From the NCBI RefSeq assembly GCF_022458985.1, contig NC_061777.1, positions 14,659,668 to 14,723,667 on the forward strand: 64,000 nt of DNA. Direction: 5' to 3'. The translations under genes were made by a program, and so were the position numbers. The first letter of the stretch is position 1. Every line of letters starts with the position of its first letter. The notes beneath the pieces were generated by a model. That model worked only from the letters and a program-made list of their open reading frames with translations. It had not been told where the DNA came from and made no database searches. Below are positions 35,801 through 47,649 of this stretch, in pieces. The stretch is from Mugil cephalus (taxonomy: Eukaryota; Chordata; Actinopteri; Mugiliformes; Mugilidae).

Positions 35801-38800
35801 TAGAGCTGGAGCTGCAGCTCATAGTACTGTGTCTCCATGTGGTCCAACAGGGCCATCGCATCCTCACTGCTGCACAGACTCTGCATCTGAAAGGATCAAA
35901 AAAGAAAAAAAAAAAAAACCACAGCAGTGACTAAAACAAGTCACGGTGCTTGTGTTTAGGTATGTGCCCTTTTGTTTGATGAACTGCTGCTATACATGCA
36001 ATATTCATACTGGTCACTTTAAATATCCTTGATTGCACTACTACCTCTCATCTCATCTTATTTTATTCTTAAATTCTATTTTTTATTTTAACTTGTTATT
36101 CTATTTTATATTTCCTATTCTATATTTATATTATTTATATATCTCGGGTCTGTACATTTATACCAAGAGCTGCTGAAAAGAATTTCGTTGTGCCTTGCAT
36201 AATGACAATAAAGATTCTTGATTCTTGATTCTTCTTGCATTCCGCACCTCCTCTCGAAGTGTGTGTTTCCTCTGCTCCAGACTGATCTCTCTGGCTCTCT
36301 GGAGCTGCAGGGTTTCCTTGGCGACAGAGTAGCGCAGTCTCTCCATGCGCTCCACCGCCGCCGTCCATGAGGATTTACCAAATTTGCGCTGGTCCACCTT
36401 CATGCGCTCGTACACCCCTGTACACGCGCAGAAAAAAAAGTGTTCATCAGGTAGCTGAGTGGAAAATACACTCCCACGCGGTCAAACGTGACGTATACTC
36501 ACGACAAAGTGAGTCACACACATACACACGTTCAATTTTGTCTCCTGGTAGAGGGGACATTATCCGATGACTAACGTCTCACAGGAGCAACGATTTCATA
36601 CAAAACCGTAGAGGGACATCTATTGGCCACATATGGATATTACACCTGCTTTACCTTGTTTTTAATCTAATAAGTGTCAGAGTATAAATGGAGCAGTCAG
36701 CAGTGTTGTTAGAAGTGGGATAAGCAGGCGCACACTGTGGAGTAACCCTGCACAAACAGATTTTTGCTGGCAGAGCTGAGTGATCAATAGGTTGTCCTTG
36801 TTTCCTCTTGTCCCTGTCAAAGCACGGCTGTTTGCAGAGACTCATTAATACCAAATCACATTAGCCCCCGGGACTTAAAACACGACGCAGCTCAATAGCA
36901 CATCAATGCCACAAATACGTGCGTGCGTGGGTGTGATTATTCAAAGTCCTTCCTCTGCTGCTTTATTGACTTGACATTGGCAGTGATGGGGGTGACATAC
37001 TGTACCTTTCTGGGCTCTGGCAGTGATCTCAAAGTATTTTACAGTAAACTCCTGGATGTTGAGGACTGCCTCCTGAGCTTTCTTCTGCCAGTCCGAGTCC
37101 TCCTTTTTCAGGGCTTCAATTCGCCTCGGGCCCAAGTAGTCGTTCTCCATGGAAATCTGATGAGGGAGGAAGAAGACATCAAGATTAATTCTATGAAATA
37201 GTGAGCAGATTAATGCAGTTTAAAAAAAAAAAATGATCGAGTAAAATATGTACACAATGGACATATGTATGTGTATTTATATTGGGATAATATGTGCATG
37301 TGGGGTGTTGCATAGAGCGCACTGAAAGTAAAATGATGAAAGTGGAAGGAAATGGTTTAATTTGAAACTCTAAAGATAACGCACGGATAAAGCACAAGAC
37401 ATTTTTACTGGTGACTTCAGAAAAGGTAATACTCAGAAGATAATACCGAAACCTTCTCATTTGAGACTGATGGGGACTGGTGGTCAGGGACTCAAGATCT
37501 TTCTATTAGATTTGGATGAGGTGTAAATAGATATACGCTCTACAGCAACTCACTTGTCACAGAAACATCTCGCCTGGAGAGGGAGCTAAACTCTCACATA
37601 TGGAAGCGCCAGCGATTGCCATGGAAATTCTTCTTCTTCTCCTCCGCACATGCATAAAATCGCTCAGACGCACTGTTTCCATGCCACAGCTACTGAAAAT
37701 ACCAGTGTCCATTTTCAGTGAGGCTACAAAAGCTTAATCACCATCAGGGCAGAACATGAGAAATCAACGCTGCAAAGAAAGTCTGGAGAATATCTACTGT
37801 GTTTTGCCTTTGTCGATAAAAATAATTTGAACTCCGACCCTCTATTCAAGTTTTGAGACTGAAGTTTCTGGCCATTCATTTGGCTGTTCCAGAATCGCTT
37901 GTTGTGCCAAAACCAGCCAGGTTAATCTAAAGAAATTAACAGGCCTTGGTCACATGAGCCTGAAGTGGGCACCACATACAGCTGTTCATAATTTGACCCT
38001 AAGCACCAGTCATTAAAAACTGATGATGCCTTTCAACACACAGGCATCATACAGATATAGATAAAGGGCAAGGGGGCGTGCCGCGTACCGCTCTGGGGTG
38101 TTCGGCGGTGGGGGTGGGGTATGGCCAGGGGTGTTGGGGACTGCAGGCTGGTCCCCTGTGGGTCCGGGGTGACTCGAGGCACCGCTATATTCAATTCAAA
38201 TAAATATAAAACATACTGCCTCTCACATCCCCTCTTCTTCAGTCCTCCTTTTATATTGTTACCATCATCATCATCTTATTATTATTATTATTATTAGTAG
38301 TAGTAGTAGTAGTAGTAGTACTAGTAGTTGCTACTATTATTGTTATATTTTATATATATATATTGTTATTGTCACCATTTAGTTCATGCTGCATTTGTCT
38401 GTCCATGTCACTGTTTTGTGTCATAGCACAATAAAAAAAATGATGAAGCCAGCTGAATGAGAAGGAAACTCAAACACGTCAATATATGGCACTTTAACGG
38501 GCTGATCCAGATGATTAAAACCATTTAAATGAAGAAATAAATCTGGAGCATATTCTGGGCCGCCTGTGTGTACCACAAGCAGCAAAGCAAAGAGGCTCAG
38601 AGCAACACCCATCTCCAGACGACTCTGAGTATCTTGATGCAGCTCTGCTCACACGCGACTGCACCAGCATCGTTCGCCGCTGCAATTTCCTGAAGCCGGA
38701 GTGTCTGTGCTCATTTTTCTTCCCTCTAAATCATTTAGTTTTTACAAATGTCGGCTTCGCATCCAGTGTGTGAATGTGACTCTTAATGGATGTGCACCAC

Positions 38801-41046
38801 ATTACCACACATAAAACCTAATAATTACACTCGGTAGACTTACCGTGTGACCTTCGTGTGGCCTCATGTACACACTGGATTAAAGGATGTAAGAAAATGC
38901 TCCATGAACTCATGAAGCCAAGACTGCCAGTGTGTTTAATATCAATCAGTGTTTCTTTGTTAATCTTACTAATGTGGCATCTTAGCTTGTCATTTGATGC
39001 AACCTTTCTTCCGCTGTGTCTCTTTTTGCATGCTTACATGTCACTGTAATCTTATTCCCGTCGGCCCTTCTCTTCTCCCTCTCTGACACATAATCCTCCT
39101 TTTGCCAAAAAAACGAGGAGCGCGCGTACAAACTTGACAGCTGGCACAACATCCAGGATTAAGCCATTCAAATCGAGTTTGTGGCAAATTATTCAATCGC
39201 GGTGTGATCACCGTTAATTAAAAGATAGAGAAAATACTGAATTTTAAAGGATGAGAAAGGCGGAAGAAGAAAGAGACGAGCTAGAGACAGCCTCGCTGAG
39301 CTCCAGCCACAGACCCCACAAGCTATAAATAGACCCGGAAGTAAAAGCACAGCTCTCTCTCTCTCTCTCTCTGTCACCTCTCAGGGGGTGGGTGTGAGGT
39401 TCCATGGTGTAATGGTTAGCACTCTGGACTCTGAATCCAGCGATCCGAGTTCAAATCTCGGTGGGACCTGCACATTTTGCAACTTTCTTGCCTTCATGTC
39501 TAAAAAAGTGTCTCTCTCTCATGCTGACACATTTGTGAAAAAATTGCACTGAAGTGAAAGTGACAGAGAAAGACAGTCTGCTGCTCAAACTCGTGAAGGA
39601 GTATCCTGGCAGCCACAATTTCATTTTATTTTTATATTCTGGTTATAATTGAGACGGACTATGACAGGCCAGTGAGGAAAGGAATTCCGTCTCACTAACC
39701 TACCAGAGGGTCATGGTTCATAGTCTTCATTGTGAGGTGTGTGATCTGTCTCACTGATTTTTTTTGTTTTCACATTTCACACTAATTTGGTGAAATTCCA
39801 TTGGAAACCAAGGCACTTATTTTCCTGCTGACGTTTCTGTTTTCAACCGCCCGCTGGAAGTTCTCATTTCCCCCAGAGGAACTGCGAATGAGAGCATTTA
39901 AACTAGACGGCTTAACTTTGCTCTCCGTCTTTCCATTTCTGCTGCATGCCCCTGATCCCGACGTGTCAGCGCCAACCTGTACCCGAAGTAAACCTATAGG
40001 ACCCCACGCAACATGATTAATTCATGTCTCTCTGAGACTACGAGAAATCGGAGATCTGCACTGCTCCGTTCCAGCTAACAGCATGTCACTCAAGTCCCAC
40101 GTCCCACGTGCCACAGCCCATCAGCATTTCAGACACCAGACAGAACTGAAAAGGAGTCGCTCACATCAAAGCATCTTAGCTGATGCATCTCGGGTGGTAA
40201 TGTGATACCGAACTCTTCTTATTATCGATGTGCTGCATGTGAGTCATGGAGCTAAATATAAATGTGCCATCAGCACTGCAACGACCGAACAAGGATTTTC
40301 TGCCGTTTATCCATTCACCAGCCTCCCTCTTTCATTTGCAATTAGTTACATCGCGCCTCCCCTCCCACGTCACCGCATCATACCCGAACATACAAGTTAA
40401 TTTGTCTTACATAATGCATCAGTCAAACGTGCGTGCGCACACACTGGTGCACGCACACAGAGCAGGACCTATTTTAAGACACATGAGAATTTCCTGTGAC
40501 CATCAATTGTGTTTTGTGACCCTTCCACGTCAGTGCCCGCAGAGAAATGCAGAAATACTCCGAGCCTGGGCTCATCTAGGCTGCACAGTAGCTGCGGCTT
40601 TCCATTATACTGCGCTAGTCAAGCACAGGATGTAAAACATGCTTCTGAAGTCAGAAAATAACCCACAAAGTTTAGATGAGCTAGTTTAGGACATATCTAA
40701 CTTTGTCTCGGTACATTACTGGGTCAGTAGAGGATTTAACCGCCCCCTCATCCCAAAAAAAAAGAAAAAAGAAAACAGCCTAACACACCTTTCTAACTCC
40801 TGCATTTTTAAACAGGAGCAAACTATTACCTTGATGTGTTGTCGGCGCAGCATGGCCAGCTCCCTCATGTCTCTGAAGGGCTGCAGCAGGTACTGGTACA
40901 GCTGTGTGGAGGCCTCCAGCACACCTCCGTAGGCCTGGTCCTCTTCCTCATACAGCTCCAGCAGCTCCACCATACTGTCCATGGTCTTGTGCTTCTCCAG
41001 GAGCTGCATCAAATTCACACCTGAAGTTAGTTTTGTCACAGTCAAC

Positions 41047-41088
<42 letters not shown>

Positions 41089-44000
41089 AAAAACAGAATA
41101 TCAGGGGAGAGAACACACGTACGTAATAATGAGGTATTTGCAAATAAAGGTGTCAAATGTATGAAGGGATTTAGAAAACTTTAGAAGACAGCTTCAGGAG
41201 AACTCTCACTGAAAAAAGGATATTTAGTAAATGAAAACAGTGAGCAGGTGTTGTCCTTACACAATAACGAGAACATAATCCATCTTTAGTGTCGGTAAGT
41301 GACAATTTGCGCCTCGCTGAGTCTACGAGGATGCTTTGTGTAAAGAGGAATCTATCTGAGAGCCGCTTCTCAGTGCATAGGCCGCAGATAAATGAGCAGA
41401 GTCTGCTCTGCAGCTGGGAATAAGATCAATACAGACACATTTTTCCCCCAGACTGAACAGTACTGTAGGCTACCAGCAAACACTAAAATAGCCATTAACT
41501 CAACCCTCAAATGGAGTGGGAGGATCGATAGGTCAGCGTGTGTGTGTGCGTGTGAGAGAAAACCTGCAAACAGCAGCTGTGGTTGAATGAGGTACAGCGC
41601 AGACAGAAGAGCTCAGGCTGCAGTAAAGAGCTGAATAAGATCAGCAGCGCTTCCTCCAACCTCCGCACGAACGCAGCTTCAGGCAACTTGGAAATCCCAA
41701 ACTGACACCATGTACTGAACCAAGCGGAGCAGAGTAGCGGCTCGGTGCACATTCAGTGAGACTGATGGCTCTGCTGGGCTGATGATTTCTTTGCTCAGGA
41801 AGGGGAGTAAGGCAACGCTTCCTGTGTCTGGATTTCTGCCTTTTTCATTCTCGGTGTCTGTTTGTGTGTCTGAACTGTGCGAATAGGAGTGGGTGTGGGA
41901 CTGACTGGGTGGAATGACATGTCGGTTATTCATCTCATGCTGCTCACAGCCTGTTTTCGCTGCCAAAAGCAGAGCTGAGAGGAAACGCCTTGGCCAGAAA
42001 ATCATAAACACACATCTGTATAAAAGCGCACACTGTTGCTCTTGTAATGACAGTGAGCATACAAGCAGATATAAAATGACCCTACGGGACCGCCTGAGCC
42101 CTGAACAATGTATACTCAAAGTAAAGTCTGGCTCTTTTTCCCAACTGCTAAATAACAATCAAGAAATGGAATGTAGATCTACCACTAAAACCTCAAATAT
42201 TCTGTATTTTATTGTTTTGTTATTGATTAAATGACTTTAAGCAGCTTCAAGTATGCAGGGTTTTTCCAAATGGCAAAATGGTTCAATTAAAAGATTGTTG
42301 ATCAACATTATACATACAATATAAGTAACACTCAAAGCCGATCTGCCATCCACTTCACTCGAGGCCAGGAGTAATGGTGTAACGCACTAATAATTGAAAA
42401 CTCCTTCCATTAAAGGTCTCTCAGTCCCTCAGAGGACTTCTTGCCACGTCTGGCTCCACGAGTCAAGGACACATTAATCCACCACCATTGATTAGTAGGA
42501 CAATGTGAGAGCCAATGAGCGTCAGTGTAATGTCTGTTTATATTAAGAGCAGTGAATCAATCACCAGCTGCTGAGGCCGTGTAAGAGGAGCAGGTCTGGA
42601 GCGTGCGCGGCGTCTGGCCCCTGTCTCCAGAGTCAACGGAGAAATGCTAATCTGTAAGATAACTTGGAAGTATACAAGCAGCGTCTTCCATCCATCCATC
42701 CATAAATATATGTTTAATGTATAATGTGTTTTAATTTGTTGAAAAATCAAAGATTACTTTTATGTGTTTACCACATGAAAATCTACCCACTCCTATCAGA
42801 GCCACACTAAAACTACAAAACGTGCATTTTTGACCATCTGAATACTAATCTTTTAAATAGATCAATATACTGCAGCCATGTCTGTCAGCACTTATAACAT
42901 GGCTCTCTTGTGATGCATACACTTGTCAGAGATAGTGTGTGTTTCTGACGAAGTGCACACATTTCCAGGTGTATATTCATCCCGAAACAGGAAAAAAAAA
43001 ACATATACTGCGAAAAAAATGGCTGAGTGGAAATGTTATGTATAACAAAGAATGTGACAAATCAAGTACGTAGTGACTGAGGTTTGAATAATAAGGAAGT
43101 GCCACTTAAATATTGACCGTAGGTTAAGTTACTGTAGGAACCTTCTCACAGAACTCATTCTGAAGGTAAATAAGAGCTTGAACTCTCCCTCCTCCTCTGT
43201 GTGTCTGCGCACTTGACTCCCTCAGCTGTGTAAGCAGCAGTCTGCAGCCATGCTGAGAGTATAATATTCCACAGAGGACGTGCTTACGGTTGCAACACTA
43301 TTTTACAAAATCTCCTCTCGCCTTCCAGCCCGTGTGGTTGGTAACTTCATGGTAAAGAGTCCACCTTTTCCGAGAAAAGCCACGTGAATCTGATTTCTCG
43401 TGGTGAACTGTTCTTTTTGTTCTATTGGGGTCCTGAACGCAAAAACGTCTTTTATTTGTGGATTTACCACATCAAAGTGGATTTTCTGACCTCAGGGTGG
43501 ACAGCTGACACGAATCCACAGAGGTTAAATTGGTTAAAAATGAGAAAACATAGTTTAAAAATACAGTTGAAGTTATGGTTAGTGTAGTTTTTGTGGTTGT
43601 GCGATGCAAAAGGGTCATCAATACACTCTAGTACACAAATACAGAGCACTTTTATACTTAAGTGCTTCATATCACGTTAAGGATGGTTATTAAATGCACA
43701 ACCTGCAGCAGTCCTTTTGTTCTGTCAATGCATGCATGCACGCGGTGTTGTACTCCGATGATGCAGATGTGCAGAGAGGTCGAGTCAGTGAGTGAGAGCA
43801 TGACAAACTCACCTCTTGCAGATGTTTTGTCGCACGGTTGAGCGCCTCCTCGTACCCGGACTGCCTCAGCTCGCTCAGGCTCTCGTAGTACTCATCCGGG
43901 TCGTCTTTTTCCGTGAACAGCACCTGTGAAAGGATCTTCCACCCACAGGTATCCAGCGCGTGGCCCAGGTACACCTGCAGGCTGCAGCACAGCTCGTCCA

Positions 44001-44601
44001 TCTCCGTTTCGGGTACTTCCGCCGGGCCGAACAGCACCGTCCACATCCCGGCGGGTTCCTCTGGAAACACCGGGAGACACGGCTCCAGGACGGAGTTCAC
44101 CGAGCACAGCTGCTGGTGGATCGCCCGGAGGTCCTGGAAGGAGAAGAGTCCGGCCCAGCTGCAGTCCTCCCTGCTCAGGCCGTCCAGCTCCTCCAGGTCC
44201 AGGAGATCCAGGGAAGGAGACAGCAGCTGCTCCTCCCTGAATGACTTCAACGCATCTGCATCGGGACTGGGAATTTTGACAGGACTGGGTTTGGGTGATA
44301 ACGCAGACTTTATTTTCGGACCGCTGCCTTTCGCCGCAGCCTGACTGGCTCCTTTGCTGGGGCTCCGAGACACTTTATCCCTGACAGGACTTTCGGGCCA
44401 TTTTGTTTTATCCCCATCCAGGCTGTCCCTGCCAAAGCTTCTCCTCTGAACAGTTCTGTTGTGACAAGTGATGGCAAATTTCCCCTCCACTTCATTCCAG
44501 GCCACGATGAAAACAAATTTATGCTTTTCCTTCTCCTCAAACGCGTTCGGGCGAACGGCTACCCAGCCCGACTCCAGATTATCCTCCATTGTGAAGGACA
44601 T
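32857..44601 (-). CDS. jmy: Junction-mediating and -regulatory protein (JMY)
   Basis: Actin nucleator and Arp2/3 activator, also a p300/p53 co-factor. Coding exons in transcript order: 43813-44601, 40830-41003, 37006-37156, 36248-36417, 35721-35886, 35345-35514, 34987-35070, 34213-34308, 33244-33793, 32857-33164. Phases join to 885 aa (human 988). The N-terminus MSFTMEDNLESGWVAVRPN matches human MSF...VAVRPH and fixes the start. A long coiled-coil middle follows (ENDYLGPRRIEALKKEDSDW, QLEARRGRITAKRSYLRNK). A polyproline run then precedes three WH2-like actin-binding segments (FDSSQLVSARKKLRKT, DEVLASLKRGSFHLRKV, SILAQIRKGVKLRRV) and an acidic Arp2/3-binding tail ending GHDWES. Exon 2 uses the acceptor ATGCAG|CTCCTG, because an upstream CAG would bring a stop. 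Exon 4 has a weak donor next to a retroelement tail. Host gene with no breaks seen. Confidence 0.95.
34367..34970. mobile_element. piggyBac-like MITE in a jmy intron
   Basis: About 596 bp flanked by TTAA on both sides (34367-34370 and 34967-34970). The left end starts CCTCCTGAG and the right end finishes CCAGGAGG, giving short inverted ends. A TTAA target duplication and CC-starting ends are hallmarks of piggyBac-type elements. No transposase frame is present, so it is a non-autonomous element. It lies between jmy exons 7 and 8. The interior has the phrase CCATCTAGTGG and TATGGGGAC/TATGAGGAC-type blocks that look internally repeated. Confidence 0.7.
36140..36239 (+). mobile_element. Non-LTR retroelement-like 3' tail
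   Basis: The end AATTTCGTTGTGCCTTGCAT, then AATGACAATAAAG and three partial ATTCTTG repeats, is a 3' tail type I recall from many fish genomes next to LINE- or SINE-derived copies. The family is not assigned. The left limit is unclear, since the AT-rich DNA from about 36,030 may belong to it. It lies on the strand opposite to jmy, directly against the donor of jmy exon 4. Confidence 0.45.
38050..38200. repeat. GC-rich repeat-like island in jmy intron
   Basis: A sharply bounded G-rich block (GGGGGCGTGCCGCG, then GGTGGGGGTGGGGTATGG) inside AT-rich intron DNA, ending in AATTCAAATAAATA. The composition and abrupt edges suggest a transposon fragment. I could not assign a family or find its partner end. 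Confidence 0.3.
38277..38327. repeat. (ATT)n(AGT)n compound microsatellite
   Basis: Adjacent ATT and AGT trinucleotide runs in a jmy intron. Confidence 0.9.
39398..39469 (+). tRNA. tRNA-Gln (anticodon CTG)
   Basis: A 72-nt gene beginning GGTTCCATGGTGTAATGG and ending GGTGGGACCT. The cloverleaf closes. The acceptor GGTTCCA pairs with TGGGACC, with one T-G wobble. The anticodon stem CTGGA/TCCAG has loop CTCTGAA, so the anticodon is CTG (Gln). The T-stem CCGAG/CTCGG is perfect. A and B boxes are intact and a TTTT run follows within about 10 bases. It matches vertebrate tRNA-Gln-CTG almost base for base. It lies in a jmy intron (between exons 2 and 3) on the opposite strand. It looks functional. 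Confidence 0.95.
41047..41084. repeat. (CA)n microsatellite beside jmy exon 2
   Basis: About 19 CA units followed by an A run. On the jmy sense strand this is a GT tract about 45 bases upstream of the exon 2 acceptor. Confidence 0.95.
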
Positions 44602-45130
44602 GTCTGCAAAGTGATGCAAACACAAACAGTCTCCAGCCGATAAAAAAAAGCCCCTCTGTGGCTGCGTGGGAGTCGGATGAAGAGGAGTAGTGAAAAATGT
44701 TACAGTGTTGTGTCAGTGTTTACCAACGCGTTTTCTCCCCGAGGGTGTTTTGCCGGAGGGGCCATCCTCCGTCGTTGAAGCGGATGAATTTGGAGCAGTG
44801 CGGTGTCATTTCCCATCTCTGGCCCACCTGCTTTCCGCTCGGATGGTCCGCCTGTCTATCGCAGCTCGCTGCAGCCGCTACCTTTGTCGCTGGCTTTGGG
44901 GAGACTCTGACACACACAACAGGGGACTGTGTGTTTACCAGTGCGGCGGCGGCGGCGGATTCGCCTGTCAGCTGCGCTCCGCTATCCTCGATCACTCGGC
45001 TCCAGACCTCAATCCTAATCGCCAAGTATGCAGGGGGGCCACAAACACGGGCGTTCATCGCTCAAACACAACCGTGTGGGTCCACACAGACGCGCCACTG
45101 TCCAATCGCGTTGCCAGGAAGGTGAGCATC
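44602..45130 (-). promoter_or_regulatory. jmy: jmy 5' UTR and CpG-rich promoter region
   Basis: Sequence upstream of the jmy start codon is GC- and CpG-rich up to about 45,120, including a GCG repeat at about 44,943-44,956, and then drops to AT-rich DNA. jmy exon 1 itself is also GC-rich, so the island spans roughly 43.9-45.1 kb. This is the expected form of a housekeeping-type promoter. Open frames on both strands here follow from the composition. Confidence 0.5.
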
Positions 45131-47413
45131 GTCTCCAAACTCATAACATTACCATGTTTGCTTCATCGCTTGCCCAGGACCTCATACGCAAAATGATGCT
45201 ACTTTCAGGTGCTGCTCGGAATATGGGAATTCCAATTTATGCCACAGAAATATGTGAAATAAATGCCTCAAGACTGGTATGTTAGGATGTTACTAATCCA
45301 AAATCAAGTTGCATACTTAACCGATGAGCTCACTGCTTTTGATTTTTACTTTTCTTGGGGGAAAATGGGGCAAGTCCCACATGGACATGCTCTGTCCTGA
45401 AAGCAATTGAACGCGTCATTAGAATTTCGACTTGAGCACAGGGCACGTAGGGACGTGGTGACGTTACAGGGTCGAGCAGTGTGTGATGCTTTGCAAATAC
45501 TGTGGCTGCGCTGCATCAAGACCAGTGTCTGCTCAATAAACAGTGTAACTCTTTTCTAAAACAAACACTAAAATAAATACCAGTGATATATTTCAACTAT
45601 TAAATTTGGACCACATCTGCCCTTTACTGGTTAGGATGTAGTTCGTGCACGGCTGAGGCTGTCAGGTTCGCATCATGTGACATTGTATCTCTGCTGTCAT
45701 GGTGATTTCTCATACAAAACGTATGCTAGCCCTAAAAGGCCCAGATATCCTGGAGTATTAAATGCACAAGGACATTAACACTCTCATTCACACAGACAAG
45801 CAATTTAGACTTCATCAGTCTGAATATGAAAAGATGAATGCATTATAGATTAGATGTAGGAGACCTGAAGTACTTTAATACAGTAACCCTGAAAGAATAT
45901 GCTGTACAAGTATCCAGAGAGTAATGCTTACAGCAACCCGGGTGAGTTATGAGCTGTGGGAAGAGCGTTTCAGAAGACAGGATCTGAAAATAGCTTTTAT
46001 GGTCACAGCTTAGAGGTTTGTGTGTTTGCATTGTTAAATTGATCCCTGGTGTCCATCCGGCACACACTTGCATTTCTTGTGATCATCTTGTTAAAAACAG
46101 TTGAGTAGGGGTTCAGGACAGAAGCAGGATGCAAGAGCAGTGATGGGCCATGATGCAGGAACACCAAAGCTAAATCTTCACATATGCTACGCGAGTATTG
46201 TTTTAGCATGTTTTTTATGAATATGACCCAAACTGTGTAAAAATCCAAATGGCATTTCCATTGTTTATCATAGCTGATCTATAGTTTCCTTATCTTGTGA
46301 AAAGGATCAATATTATAAGACACAGACATTACATCTCACTCTGTAGTATAGACTAGAGTATCTTGGCCTGGTGTAGCTTGGGTCTCAACACAGTGTTAAA
46401 GGGACAAGTTAGATAACACAATAATAATGTGCACATGTTATTGGTCTGTTATTTCTTTGGTTTATGTCTTTTGGGATGATTTCTACCTGGTTTCTGGTAG
46501 ATTTTAACTGTGCACGCACACCAGAAAGTTACCCCTTCATTTTGCACTTATAAAAAAAGTTGTTCCTGTCATTGAACCAAGGTTTGGAGCATCTCTTGTG
46601 CTACACTAAAGTTTTCGCTCTCAGCCTGTAAAGGCGAGTCCTCGCTTCAAATACTGGGACCACCCCTCATTCCTGTGGTTCCATGGTGTAATGGTTAGCA
46701 CTCTGGTCTTTGAATCCAATGATCCGAGTTCAACTCTCAGTGGAATCTTGTGGCTTTTAAACCATGAATAACATGGAAGTTTCTTAAAATACTATCCTAG
46801 GCTGATCTTTAACTAAGATTTAGAACTCTAACTTAAAAAATAAATAAGTACGTAAGATGATATACCCTGTTGCACTCCTGTTAATGATTGCTGTAAATAT
46901 ATGAGCACAACCATGTATGATAACTACTTCTTCTTTGGTATTTACATCCACACTTTACATGCTTTATTTACTGTTTGCATCTTTTATATTGTTTCTAATT
47001 TCTTTTTGTGTTTCTATAGCAAACACCGAGACAAATTCATACTATATTTAACAATAAAGCTGAGAAGGATTCTAAAAAATACAACCCTTTCATTTTTATC
47101 ATTACAAAACTGAATTTCATGGGACTTTTCCCATTTAGAATACATTCCTAGAAGACCCTGAAGGTTTACATTTTTTGTAGCCTTTTAACAATGGTCATGG
47201 AGCAAGGCTGAAATGCAGATGAACGGGTAAACCAGGTTTTGGGTGCCTCAAACACAGGAAGGTTTTAAGTGTTACACTTTAAATATATTGCAATCTCTAA
47301 AAATATAAGCTTCCACTTTTAAAGTTGGATATACAGATATAATAGAGGAATTATGAAAGAATTATGAATTATGAAATCAAGACAACGTTACTGTCTTAGT
47401 TTCTGTTTTGTAA
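45131..47413. other. jmy-bhmt intergenic spacer
   Basis: AT-rich spacer between the jmy promoter and the 3' end of the first bhmt gene. Apart from the tRNA-Gln relic at 46,677 I see no gene. The last part (from about 47,270) begins to resemble DNA near 51,450 and may be the edge of the bhmt duplication. Confidence 0.5.
46677..46748 (+). pseudogene. Decayed tRNA-Gln copy (anticodon TTG)
   Basis: A 72-nt relative of the tRNA-Gln at 39,398, with the same strand and length. The acceptor GGTTCCA/TGGAATC still pairs. The anticodon stem CTGGT/TCCAA has two mismatches, at its outer and innermost pairs, and the T-stem CCGAG/CTCAG has one. The anticodon reads TTG, a Gln codon family member. Stem damage makes it more likely a pseudogene than a working tRNA-Gln-TTG. 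A TTTT run follows shortly after. Confidence 0.75.
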
Positions 47414-47649
47414 TTTATTCAAGTTTGAACCCTTCACATGCTACCTCCAGTACATTTGAATCTAAATCAGAAAAAAATTTACAAACCTCTTCAGCAAATG
47501 TAGCAGTGCTTGTTACATTAGATTATTAAAGAAAAATAAGATTACAACAATCAGTGTGTGCTGGTAGTTATATGTGTGGCTCATACAATTACAGATCTCT
47601 GGAAATAGGGACCTAAAGTGATTATGCTTGTTAGCTGAGCTCTGGCCGT

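Noticed and set aside
41017-41039. CTTCAG acceptor a little upstream of jmy exon 2
   Set aside because: Using it in phase with exon 1 would place TGA immediately after the junction. The ATGCAG acceptor gives LLEKHK in line with human JMY.
43913-44344. Open frames up to 143 codons on the plus strand
   Set aside because: They are the antisense shadow of jmy exon 1, whose minus-strand frame is clearly the real one.
44690-45196. 168- and 142-codon overlapping frames on the plus strand
   Set aside because: They lie in the CpG-rich jmy promoter, where stop codons are rare by composition. No known protein similarity.
46600-46676. A possible second tRNA-like fold just before the decayed tRNA-Gln
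   Set aside because: It has a TTCAAATA-like box but no closing acceptor stem or A box could be made.
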